Source: Erythrobacter sp. YT30
GTDB lineage: Bacteria; Pseudomonadota; Alphaproteobacteria; Sphingomonadales; Sphingomonadaceae
Direction of reading: 5' to 3'
Length of the DNA: 64,000 nt
NCBI RefSeq assembly: GCF_001542875.1
Contig: NZ_LMAF01000001.1
Coordinates: 1-64,000, forward strand
Part shown: positions 36,139 to 44,377 of the stretch, piece by piece
Numbering within the stretch: position 1 is the stretch's first letter
Layout of the letters: the number at the start of each line of letters is the position of its first letter
Translations under genes and position numbers: made by a program
The notes under the pieces: generated by a model
What the model saw: the letters and a program-made list of their open reading frames with translations, nothing else
Database searches by the model: none
What the model was told of the DNA's origin: nothing

Positions 36139-37569
36139 GTGCGAGGGCGGGAGAATGCTCCTGCCAAAGCAGCACATGCCGCGGGCGAAACTGATCGTGC
36201 GGGCGGCCCGCAGGCGAATGCCAAACCAAGCCTTGCCCGCCGTATGGGCCTTATCGCAGCAGCCTGGATCATCGTGCTGCTGCTCGGCGGCGGGATCGCT
36301 CTTGAACGCACGTTGACCAGCCAAGTCCGCAGCAATTTCGACGAGCAACTCGATTACATCCTGACGGCAATGATTGCGTCAGCGGAAATCGATCCGTTTG
36401 GCGAAATCTACTTTGACCGCGTTCTCGGCGATCAGAAGTTCCTGGAGCCCAACAGCGGCCTTTATTACCAGATCAACGGTGATGGATATGAACCGTGGCC
36501 ATCGCGCAGCCTGTGGGACCGCACTCTCGATATTGAGGGCGTTCCAGATGGTGACGACAGCTTCGACAGCGAAGTCCAATACTACAATTCAAGTGAATTT
36601 GAGGGTGAACCTCTTCGCATTGCCAAACGGACTGTGATCCTCCCGGGCAACGAAACGCGATGGACCTTTGCCGTGGCGAGCGCGACAGCTGAAATGGACG
36701 CGCAGATAACGCGCGTGCGCCAGATTTTGATTTGGAGTTTTGTCGTGCTTGGACTTGGCCTCTTCATGATGGCGCTATTCCAGATCCGGTACGGCCTATC
36801 GCCGCTGCGCCGGGTGAGGGCGGCAATCCAGAAGTTGAGGACGACGGGTGAAAACCGCATCACCGATCCGCTTCCTGCGGAAGTGCAACCGCTTGTCGAA
36901 GAAGTGAATGCGCTACTCGAACACACAGAAAACCAGGCAGAAGAAGCGCGAATGCATGCCGGCAATCTCGCCCACGCATTGAAGACGCCCCTTACTGTGT
37001 TGACCAATGCCGCAACTGCCCGAGCGCCTGATTTAACCGACGCCGTTTTCCGTGAGACCCGCACAATGCAGCGGCATGTCGATCACCACCTCGCGCGCGC
37101 AAGAGCCGTCGGACGCCGCGCTGTCGGCCAATCTCGTACCGAGCTGCGGCCAAGCGCCGAAGCCGTTCGGCGCGCGGTGGAGCGGCTTTATCCGCAGGGC
37201 AGGCTCGATATTGCAGGCGGCAAGGAAGCCGTTGTCGCCATTGAACGGCAGGACCTTGATGAAATTCTCGGCAATCTGATTGAAAACGCTGCGAAATATG
37301 GCGGCGGGAGCGTCTTTGTGACGCTGGATGCAGATCCCGATGGTGAGATGTGCCTGATCGAAGTTGAGGACGACGGTGTGGGCATTCCACCCGAAAAGCG
37401 CAGCGAAATCTTTGATCGCGGTGCACGTCTGGACACCGGCAAACCCGGCACCGGACTTGGCCTCGCGATTGTGCGCGACGTGGTCCAGATTTACGGCGGC
37501 GATGTGACGCTGGGGGAAAGCGAAGACCTTGGCGGATTGCTGGTCGAATTGCGCCTCCCGCGCGCCTGA
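36139..37569 (+). CDS. PhoQ-like sensor histidine kinase
   Basis: A 476-residue kinase if GTG 36139 is used (SD TAAAGGCG, 13 bp after the regulator); GTG 36076 is possible but overlaps the regulator gene. It has two membrane spans around a periplasmic domain with acidic patches (YEPWPSRSLWD, EFEGEPLR), then a HAMP-like linker. The H-box is NLAHALKTPLTVL, the N-box LGNLIENAAKYG, the G1 VEDDGVGIP and G2 GTGLGLAIV. These are all intact, so it is probably an active kinase. The H-box resembles PhoQ-type kinases. The ligand may relate to the PepSY protein upstream. Confidence 0.92.
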   Translation: MRGRENAPAKAAHAAGETDRAGGPQANAKPSLARRMGLIAAAWIIVLLLGGGIALERTLTSQVRSNFDEQLDYILTAMIASAEIDPFGEIYFDRVLGDQKFLEPNSGLYYQINGDGYEPWPSRSLWDRTLDIEGVPDGDDSFDSEVQYYNSSEFEGEPLRIAKRTVILPGNETRWTFAVASATAEMDAQITRVRQILIWSFVVLGLGLFMMALFQIRYGLSPLRRVRAAIQKLRTTGENRITDPLPAEVQPLVEEVNALLEHTENQAEEARMHAGNLAHALKTPLTVLTNAATARAPDLTDAVFRETRTMQRHVDHHLARARAVGRRAVGQSRTELRPSAEAVRRAVERLYPQGRLDIAGGKEAVVAIERQDLDEILGNLIENAAKYGGGSVFVTLDADPDGEMCLIEVEDDGVGIPPEKRSEIFDRGARLDTGKPGTGLGLAIVRDVVQIYGGDVTLGESEDLGGLLVELRLPRA

Positions 37570-37683
37570 TCCTCTTTTTGCGCGCATCTGGCGAAGGGTT
37601 TGCAACCTTTGGCCGTTAACACCTCAAGCGATTAAAACGCGACACCGCCCAAGGCAGCAAACAGGGGCTTCTGCGGATAGGGT

Positions 37684-38277
37684 ATGACACAAGGCCTCGC
37701 GCCTAGGGATGATCGCCTCAAACACGAGGCTGCGCTCGTCGCGCGCATTGCTGCGCGTGAAGAGGCGGCTCTGCGTGAGGCGATCCAAACCTATGCGCCG
37801 CTGCTTCACCGGATTTCATATCGTATGATGGGGGACGCACACGAAGCTGAGGATATCGCGCAGGAAACCATGCTAAGACTTTGGGACAATGCAGAAAAGC
37901 TGGCCGCCCGCAATTCGGGCGAGATGAAGCTTGGCGCGTGGCTCAAACGCGTGGCGATAAATCTGACCTATGATCGATTGCGGCTGTTGGGCCGGATGTC
38001 GGATGGCGAAATCCCTGACCGCGCGGATGATGAAAAGCTAGCTGATGCGCGGATTGAGGATGATCAGCAGCAGGCGGCTGCGCGTGATCTCATATCGGCT
38101 TTGCCCGAAAGGCAACGCGCTGCAATTGTGCTCACCTATTATGAAGAGCTGCCCAATGCGGATGCGGCCCAAGTGCTTGATATGCAATTGAAAGCCTTTG
38201 AATCGCTGCTTTTCAGAGCGCGCGCGGCTTTGCGAAAATCCTTCGAGAAGCAGGCTGATGCAGGAGGATCTGTATGA
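37684..38277 (+). CDS. RNA polymerase sigma factor (ECF type)
   Basis: A 197-residue sigma factor: region 2 with HRISYRMMGDAHEAEDIAQE and RLWDN near residues 38-70, and region 4 with LPERQRAAIVLTYYEELPNAD followed by a helix-turn-helix at about residues 135-185. It lacks regions 1 and 3. The following gene overlaps it by four bases (ATGA), typical of a sigma/anti-sigma pair. The target promoters are unknown. Confidence 0.9.
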   Translation: MTQGLAPRDDRLKHEAALVARIAAREEAALREAIQTYAPLLHRISYRMMGDAHEAEDIAQETMLRLWDNAEKLAARNSGEMKLGAWLKRVAINLTYDRLRLLGRMSDGEIPDRADDEKLADARIEDDQQQAAARDLISALPERQRAAIVLTYYEELPNADAAQVLDMQLKAFESLLFRARAALRKSFEKQADAGGSV

Positions 38278-39224
38278 GCGAGCATGATCCCAAGACAGGG
38301 CCGATCGATCGCCTCGATCCTGCAGATGCAGCGCTGGCAAAGCTCCTCGATGGCTACAAAGCGCCCGCGCTTTCTGCTGACTTTGCCGACCGAGTGCTGG
38401 CTCAGACCGAGGATCGCGCTGCGCCATTGCCGGACATAAGGGAGGCGAGAGGGACACGTTGGCGCAGGGTCCGGCGGCTGGCGATTGGTGCGGGTGCCTT
38501 TGGCGCTCTGGCAACCGGCGCTGCAGCAACCGGCCTGTTGGACAATCTGCCGATTGACTTGCCCTCGGGCGAAGAGGTCTGGGCGACTATCACGGGCAAT
38601 CCAATTCCTACAAGACCTGAACAAACACCAGACGCGGTCACACGCGAGGTCGGATCTGCCGATAAGGAAACCCCCGTTACCATCGAAGGCCCCATCGATA
38701 CGCCCGAAGAACTCGAAGCAGCCTTCGACCAGATCGACCGAGTGCGCGATGAGCGCCTCGAAAACCGGCGGGGCAGGGTGGACAATCGGATAGACCAGGC
38801 GATTGAACGGCGGCGCGAACGTGGCCTGCCCGTGCCGGACGCAGAACAGGAGGCTCGCCTTAAGCAGAGGCTGGAGGAGGCACGCACTCGGCGCGATGAA
38901 AGAGTCGATGAACGCATCGGCACTCGCCGCGATGAGCTGCGCGAACGGGCAGAAGATGGCGAGGAGCTTTCCCCTCGAGAAATCCTGCGCGAAGAACGCG
39001 GGGCGGCAGGCGGTGAGCGTCTGCGCGAACGGATCGAGGAATTGCGCTCTCTACCCCCCGAAGAACGCCGCCAACGCTTGCGCGAGTTTCGTGAACGGCG
39101 CCAGCAAATGCGTGAAAACCGTTTAGGAACCTCTCCATCTGAGCCTTCAACTCAGCCCGCTGATGCAAACGGCGAGGGCGAAGAAAGCCAACCGGAACCT
39201 CTTCCAATACCGCCTGAGCAATAA
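38274..39224 (+). CDS. Putative anti-sigma factor with long charged periplasmic tail
   Basis: A 316-residue protein. Residues 1-65 would be the cytosolic part, a hydrophobic segment at about 68-90 (LAIGAGAFGALATGAAATGLL) a membrane span, and the rest periplasmic. From about residue 140 to 285 the chain is Arg/Glu-rich and helical (EERRQRLREFRERRQQMRENR), likely a long charged helix or coiled coil. It resembles membrane anti-sigma factors by position and topology; no conserved zinc motif is seen. The sigma gene overlaps it by four bases. Confidence 0.7.
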   Translation: MSEHDPKTGPIDRLDPADAALAKLLDGYKAPALSADFADRVLAQTEDRAAPLPDIREARGTRWRRVRRLAIGAGAFGALATGAAATGLLDNLPIDLPSGEEVWATITGNPIPTRPEQTPDAVTREVGSADKETPVTIEGPIDTPEELEAAFDQIDRVRDERLENRRGRVDNRIDQAIERRRERGLPVPDAEQEARLKQRLEEARTRRDERVDERIGTRRDELRERAEDGEELSPREILREERGAAGGERLRERIEELRSLPPEERRQRLREFRERRQQMRENRLGTSPSEPSTQPADANGEGEESQPEPLPIPPEQ

Positions 39225-39367
39225 ATTTTGCGACAGGCCGCGAAGGGTTTTCGCTCCAGCTCCGTTTGAGTTGCGTCAACGGATGGCGATGGGTGGATCG
39301 CCAATGGGTTTAAAGCCCAACCGAACGACCCCGCAAATCAAGTCGATCAAATGCTGGAGAATGAAAA

Positions 39368-39892
39368 ATGAAGAAGTCCATCGCCTTTGCAGCCATCGCT
39401 GCCATGACCGCGACAGCTGCCGCAGCGCAGGACCAGACGCGAACCCGCACATTTGAAGGTCCCAATGTCAGCGCTACGAGCACGACCACGACCAACCCAG
39501 AGACGGGCACCGCGACGCGCGATCGAACCGCCACAAATCTCAACAATGGAAACACACGCAGCAGTATGGCGACACGCCAGCGGACCGAAACAGGCGCGAC
39601 CATCGATGTCGCGAAAACGGGACCTCAGGGAAACACTCGCACGCTTTCCGGCGAACGCACCCGGACGCCAAGAGGTTCAACCTTTTCAGGCACTGCGACT
39701 GGTCCACAAGGCAATGAGTTTGGCGTCGATAGCCGACGGGTACGCGACGGCCGCGGCAATTCGAGAGCCGGGCAACGCGTGACCAATTCTGCTGGAGAGA
39801 CGATCGGCACTCGCACTCGGACGACAACTCGCAATCGCGGCGGGACTAACCGTACCGTAACACGGACACGCGGCAACCGAGGCCCGCGCTAA
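39368..39892 (+). CDS. Secreted Thr/Arg-rich protein of unknown function
   Basis: A 174-residue protein with signal peptide (cleavage near AAAAQ). The mature part is low-complexity, rich in Thr, Arg, Gly and Asn, with two TGPQGN and repeated RTRT/TRTRT elements. It looks like an unstructured secreted or cell-surface protein. GGAGA precedes the start. It sits 143 bp downstream of the anti-sigma gene and may belong to its regulon, which is an inference. Confidence 0.7.
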   Translation: MKKSIAFAAIAAMTATAAAAQDQTRTRTFEGPNVSATSTTTTNPETGTATRDRTATNLNNGNTRSSMATRQRTETGATIDVAKTGPQGNTRTLSGERTRTPRGSTFSGTATGPQGNEFGVDSRRVRDGRGNSRAGQRVTNSAGETIGTRTRTTTRNRGGTNRTVTRTRGNRGPR

Positions 39893-39986
39893 TACAGAGA
39901 TGCAGGGCTGAGCCACTGCCCCATGGCGGCTAAGCCCAGTATGCTGCCGCGCCTATTGTTTGCCCCCTTTGCGCGGATACAAAGAG

Positions 39987-40017
39987 CCACGGTAGCGAGA
40001 CGCTGCCGTGGTTTTTT
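39987..40017 (+). terminator. Rho-independent terminator
   Basis: CCACGGTAGCG pairs with CGCTGCCGTGG (one G-U) around an AGA loop and is followed by six T. It ends transcription of the Thr/Arg-rich gene unit; on the other side lies chorismate mutase on the minus strand. Confidence 0.9.
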
Positions 40018-40041
40018 GCGACTCCAAGCAATCAGAAACTG

Positions 40042-40359
40042 CTACTTATCACGTGCCTGTTCATGGTGCCGGATCACTTCATCAATGATGAAACGCAGGA
40101 ATTTCTCGGAAAATTCAGGATCCAGATCAGCCGCTTCGGATAATGATCTAAGTCTTGCGATCTGGCGCTTTTCGCGATCGGGATCGGCTGGCGGCAGCGT
40201 TACCTTCGCTTTGTATTCACCCACGGCCTGCGTGATGCGAAATCGCTCTGCAAGCATGTGAATGAGAGCGGCATCGATGTTATCAATACTCTTGCGGAAG
40301 CCTGCCAGCACGGGGTCATCACCCATGTCATTGGCGGATATGTGCGTTTCATCGGACAT
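40042..40359 (-). CDS. Chorismate mutase, AroQ class
   Basis: A 105-residue all-helical chorismate mutase from ATG 40359. FRKSIDNIDAALIHMLAERFRITQAVGEYKA has the conserved Arg and Lys positions that bind chorismate, and a Glu/Gln-containing final helix ends with FIIDEVIRHHEQ. It converts chorismate to prephenate for Phe/Tyr synthesis. A longer start would overlap the divergent polyprenyl synthase gene. Confidence 0.9.
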   Translation of the reverse strand: MSDETHISANDMGDDPVLAGFRKSIDNIDAALIHMLAERFRITQAVGEYKAKVTLPPADPDREKRQIARLRSLSEAADLDPEFSEKFLRFIIDEVIRHHEQARDK

Positions 40360-40424
40360 CGCTTGCAAGGCTAGCAGCAATTGAGCGCTTGCCAAGCAGG
40401 ACTTACTCGCCCACATGCGCCTGC

Positions 40425-41435
40425 ATGAGCGCAGATGTCGTTCCTATACCGCGCAAGCAGCCAACGCTTGAACCCATGCTGGCCCTGACAGCCAATGGGA
40501 TGAATTCGGTCAACACCGTCATTCTTGACAGAATGCAGAGCGAAATCCCGCTCATCCCGCGCCTTGCCGGGCACTTGATATCGGGCGGGGGCAAACGCCT
40601 GCGTCCGATGCTGACACTCGCGGGTGCTGAGCTGGTCGGTTATCAGGGAACAAGGCATCATAAACTCGCAGCGGCGGTCGAATTCATTCACACCGCAACT
40701 TTGCTTCATGACGATGTGGTCGATGGCAGCGAATTGCGCCGGGGCAAAGCGGCGGCGAATATCATCTTTGGCAATCCGGCAACGGTGCTGGTGGGTGACT
40801 TTCTCTTCAGCCGCGCCTTCGAACTAATGACAGAGGATGGAAGCCTCAAGGTTCTCAAAATTCTGAGCCACGCCAGCGCCGTCATTGCCGAAGGTGAGGT
40901 CTCGCAGCTAAGTGCGCAGCGCCAGATTGAAACCAGTGAAGAACGCTATTTGCACATCATTGGTGCAAAAACGGCTGCCCTGTTTGCTGCGGCGAGCCAG
41001 ATCAGCGCGGTTGTTGCTGAATGCAGCGAGGACGAAGAGCGCGCGCTTGAAGATTATGGCCGCAATCTCGGAGTAGCCTTTCAGCTTGTCGATGACGCGA
41101 TCGACTACGATTCCGATGCAGCCAAGATGGGCAAGGATCAGGGCGACGATTTTCGTGAAGGCAAAATGACGCTGCCCGTTATCCTCGCCAATGCGCGTGG
41201 GAATGAGGAGGAGCGCAAGTTCTGGAAAGATGCCATCCTCGGTCATCGGTCGTCTGACGAGGACCTAGCGCACGCGATTGAACTCATCGCAAAGCACAAC
41301 GCGGTTGAGGACACACGCGAGAAGGCACGCCATTTCGCCCAACGCGCGATTGATGCGATCTCGATCTTCCCCGATAGCAAAGCTCGCGTTGCTATGGCCG
41401 AAGCGGCGCAGTTTGCGGTCGCGCGCGGATACTGA
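40425..41435 (+). CDS. All-trans polyprenyl diphosphate synthase (likely octaprenyl/decaprenyl)
   Basis: A 336-residue prenyltransferase with both aspartate-rich motifs: LLHDDVVD (first) and DDAIDYDSD (second), GGGKRLRP and the region LSAQRQ. It condenses isopentenyl diphosphate onto an allylic primer to build the ubiquinone side chain, where long chains (8-10 units) are usual in alphaproteobacteria. The gene is divergent from chorismate mutase by 65 bp. Confidence 0.93.
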   Translation: MSADVVPIPRKQPTLEPMLALTANGMNSVNTVILDRMQSEIPLIPRLAGHLISGGGKRLRPMLTLAGAELVGYQGTRHHKLAAAVEFIHTATLLHDDVVDGSELRRGKAAANIIFGNPATVLVGDFLFSRAFELMTEDGSLKVLKILSHASAVIAEGEVSQLSAQRQIETSEERYLHIIGAKTAALFAAASQISAVVAECSEDEERALEDYGRNLGVAFQLVDDAIDYDSDAAKMGKDQGDDFREGKMTLPVILANARGNEEERKFWKDAILGHRSSDEDLAHAIELIAKHNAVEDTREKARHFAQRAIDAISIFPDSKARVAMAEAAQFAVARGY

Positions 41436-41453
41436 TCACGCTAATCGGGGCGC

Positions 41454-43880
41454 GTGAGCCTCGATCTTCCCATAAAAGCCGTTTTGCCAGACATTCGCGA
41501 GGCTATGGCCACGCGCGGTGCGGCTGTCCTGATAGCGCCGCCAGGTGCGGGCAAGACGACCGCGATCGCGCCAGAGCTTATCAAAGAAGACTGGTGCACC
41601 GGCCAGATCATAGTCACATCGCCCCGCCGAGTTGCAGCTCGCGCCGCAGCTGAGCGGATGGCGGAAATTCTGGGCGAAAAACCCGGAGGCACGGTGGGAT
41701 ACATAACCCGCCTTGACAGCAAAGCTTCGGCGAAAACTCGCATTCTGGTCGTGACGGAGGCGATTCTGGTGAACCGGCTTGTTGATGATGCGGAATTGCC
41801 AGGGGTGTCAGCGATCCTTTTCGATGAAGCGCACGAGCGACATCTTGATAGCGATCTGGGACTTGCGCTTGCTCTGGAGACGAGAAGTGTACTGCGCGAG
41901 GATTTGCGCATTCTGGTCATGTCGGCGACGATTGATGGCGCGCGTTTCGCCGATTTGTTGGGCGATGAAGCCGCGATAATTGAGAGCGAGGGACGCAGCT
42001 TTCCACTTGATATCAAGTGGCTGGCCAGTGAACCAGCGCTTCCTGTCGAAGATCAGGTTGCCAATGCGGTGATGACTGCGTGGCGCAACGAGGATGGCGA
42101 TATCCTCGCTTTCCTTCCCGGTGTGCGGGAGATTGAGCGAGTAAGGGAGCGGCTGGAAACGAAGCTGCCCAACACTCCAATCTTGCCTTTGCACGGACAG
42201 GTCGAACCGGCAGGCCAGCGAGCAGCGATCAAGCGCGACAGCGAAGGCCGTCGCCGGATTGTCCTGGCGAGTGCGATTGCTGAGACCTCCTTAACGCTGG
42301 ACGGCGTTTCGGTTGTTGTCGATAGCGGCTTTGCGCGTATGGCCGAATATGACCGCGCGGCTGGCACCACGCATCTGGTAACGAAAAGGGCAAGTCAGGC
42401 GGCTGCGACCCAAAGGGCAGGGCGCGCGGCGCGGCAGCGACCGGGAGTTGCCTACCGGCTCTGGGAAGAAGGCGGGCACCTGGGCCGCCCTGAGTTTGCG
42501 CCGCCCGAGATTGAAACGGCCGATCTGTCCGGACTGCTCTTGACGCTCGCGAAATGGGGGACGAGCGATCCCGCGGCGCTGCCGTGGATTGATCCTCCAC
42601 CAGAAGCATCCGTTTCAGCAGCTCACAAGATGCTGTATTCGCTCGGAGCTCTCAATGCGGACGGACGGATCACCCCATGGGGTCAAGCGATGGCGCTATT
42701 GCCCATGGCTCCCGATCATGCAGCCAACATATTGTTTGGGGCGAAGTACGGTGTCGCCAATGAAGCTGCGCAAACCATTATGCTGCTCCAGGAACGCGGG
42801 CTTGGCGGGCGCAGTGTTGATCTGACCGAACGACATTCGCGCTGGATGGGCGACCGATCACGCCGCGCCGAAGAGGCGCGCAAGATTGCGCGGCGCTGGG
42901 CCGATTTGGCGGCAAAGCTGACCGAATGCGAGAATGAAGATGAATTCGATAGCAGCTTATGCCTTGCATTTGCTCGCTCTGATTTTGTTGCCAAGCGCCG
43001 CGATACAAGTGGGGAAAATTGGCTGACGGTAGGTGGGCGCGGCTTTCAGCTTGATCCAGCATCATCGCTCGCCCGCGCGGAATGGATCGTGATCGGCGAT
43101 GCGCAGGGACAAGCGAAAGGTGCGCGGATCACAGCAGCAGTGGAACTCGACGCAGTTCAGGTTGAGCAAGCCTTCTCAGACCGCGTGGAGAAAATCCGCC
43201 TTGTGCATTGGAATAGCGAGAAAAATCGCGTCGATGCGCGCCTGGAGAACCGCTTGGGTGCTATTACAATTTCGCGCGCGGCGGATCCTGATCAAGACCC
43301 GCAGCAGGTTGTGGACCTCCTTGTGGATAAGGCTCTGGAAAATCTTGGGACAATTCTGCCTGATGGTTTTCTGGCGCGGGCCGATTTTGCGGGGATTGAA
43401 GCGCTCTCCGAGGGTGCGCTGCGTGACTCTGCTGCATTGTGGCTGAAGCCATTGCTGAGCGAGCGACGCGACCTTGATATACCGGCCCATAGGTTTGCCG
43501 AAGCCGTTCTTGCACAGCTCGATTGGGACACTCGTCAGCGGCTTGAAAAAGTAGCGCCCTCTCACTTCACCTCGCCAGCTGATACGCGCCATGCCATTGA
43601 TTACGCAGGAGACGATGCGCCCAGCGTCGAAGTGCGAGTTCAGGCAGTGTTTGGGCTTGATCAGCATCCCAAAGTTGGCACCACACCTTTGCTCTTGAAG
43701 CTGACTTCGCCCGCGGGCCGTCCGATCCAATCAACGCGCGATCTGCCAGGATTCTGGCGCGGTAGTTGGGCGGATGTGGTGCGCGATATGAAAGGTCTCT
43801 ATCCTAAGCATCGCTGGCCCAAGCAGCCGTGGACTGAAAAACCCAGTCTCAAGACTAAAAACCGATTTGAACGCGGCTAA
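41454..43880 (+). CDS. hrpB: ATP-dependent helicase HrpB
   Basis: An 808-residue DExH helicase. APPGAGKTT (Walker A, near residue 29), DEAHERHLD (motif II), MSATIDG (III), and QRAGRAAR-type motif VI define it. The long C-terminal part ends in PGFWRGSWADVVRDMKGLYPKHRWP, diagnostic of HrpB. It unwinds RNA or DNA; the cellular role is unclear. The start is GTG 41454, 18 bp after the polyprenyl synthase, with GGGGCGC as Shine-Dalgarno. Confidence 0.93.
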   Translation: MSLDLPIKAVLPDIREAMATRGAAVLIAPPGAGKTTAIAPELIKEDWCTGQIIVTSPRRVAARAAAERMAEILGEKPGGTVGYITRLDSKASAKTRILVVTEAILVNRLVDDAELPGVSAILFDEAHERHLDSDLGLALALETRSVLREDLRILVMSATIDGARFADLLGDEAAIIESEGRSFPLDIKWLASEPALPVEDQVANAVMTAWRNEDGDILAFLPGVREIERVRERLETKLPNTPILPLHGQVEPAGQRAAIKRDSEGRRRIVLASAIAETSLTLDGVSVVVDSGFARMAEYDRAAGTTHLVTKRASQAAATQRAGRAARQRPGVAYRLWEEGGHLGRPEFAPPEIETADLSGLLLTLAKWGTSDPAALPWIDPPPEASVSAAHKMLYSLGALNADGRITPWGQAMALLPMAPDHAANILFGAKYGVANEAAQTIMLLQERGLGGRSVDLTERHSRWMGDRSRRAEEARKIARRWADLAAKLTECENEDEFDSSLCLAFARSDFVAKRRDTSGENWLTVGGRGFQLDPASSLARAEWIVIGDAQGQAKGARITAAVELDAVQVEQAFSDRVEKIRLVHWNSEKNRVDARLENRLGAITISRAADPDQDPQQVVDLLVDKALENLGTILPDGFLARADFAGIEALSEGALRDSAALWLKPLLSERRDLDIPAHRFAEAVLAQLDWDTRQRLEKVAPSHFTSPADTRHAIDYAGDDAPSVEVRVQAVFGLDQHPKVGTTPLLLKLTSPAGRPIQSTRDLPGFWRGSWADVVRDMKGLYPKHRWPKQPWTEKPSLKTKNRFERG

Positions 43881-43921
43881 GTTTTGGGTATTTGGCGTCG
43901 CGAAAAGGGATCACAAATAAT

Positions 43922-44200
43922 ATGACTGCGATTATCTATCAGACACCCAAAAGCGCGATGCAATCAGGCAAGGCGAAGACAGACACATGGGTGCTCGAAT
44001 TTGAGCAATCTGAAGCGCGCAGGCCTGATCCGCTCATGGGTTGGACTGGGAGCGGAGACACGCAATCGCAGGTGAAGCTGACCTTTCCGGACAAAGATGC
44101 AGCGAAGGCCTATGCCGAAAAGTATGGGATCACGGCGCGTGTTCATGCGACACCGCCGAAGTCACTCAAGATCCAGGCGTACGCCGACAACTTTAAGTGA
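43922..44200 (+). CDS. NDUFS4-like NADH dehydrogenase complex I accessory subunit
   Basis: A 92-residue protein starting at ATG 43922. ARIYQTPKSAMQSG-type start, WVLEFE, and MGWTGSGDTQSQVKLTFPDKDAAKAYAEKYG are the typical blocks of the NDUFS4/ETC complex I 18-kDa family, which supports assembly and stability of complex I in mitochondria and alphaproteobacteria. It sits 41 bp after hrpB. Confidence 0.92.
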   Translation: MTAIIYQTPKSAMQSGKAKTDTWVLEFEQSEARRPDPLMGWTGSGDTQSQVKLTFPDKDAAKAYAEKYGITARVHATPPKSLKIQAYADNFK

Positions 44201-44236
44201 GTTGAATTCTTCATCGCTTGCCGCCATATGCGCGTT

Positions 44237-44329
44237 CGGGAGTCGGGTGGACGTTTGCGTTCGCTCACCGGGTCAGGTCCGGAAGGAAGCAGCCCAGGTG
44301 AATTGCGGCGGGTCGCTCGGCTCCTTTTT
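44237..44329 (+). ncRNA. ffs: Small signal recognition particle RNA (4.5S type)
   Basis: The apical consensus GGTCAGGTCCGGAAGGAAGC is followed by AGCCCAGGTGA, the universal SRP domain IV sequence. GGAGTCG at the 5' side pairs with CGGCTCC at the 3' side to close the hairpin, and TTTTT follows at 44325-44329. It binds Ffh for co-translational membrane targeting. It lies between the NDUFS4-like gene and dnaX, a usual position in this order. Confidence 0.93.
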
Positions 44330-44377
44330 CCTTCAACATCGCGATGACAAACGCGCATCAAGCGCCTAGCTTTAGCG

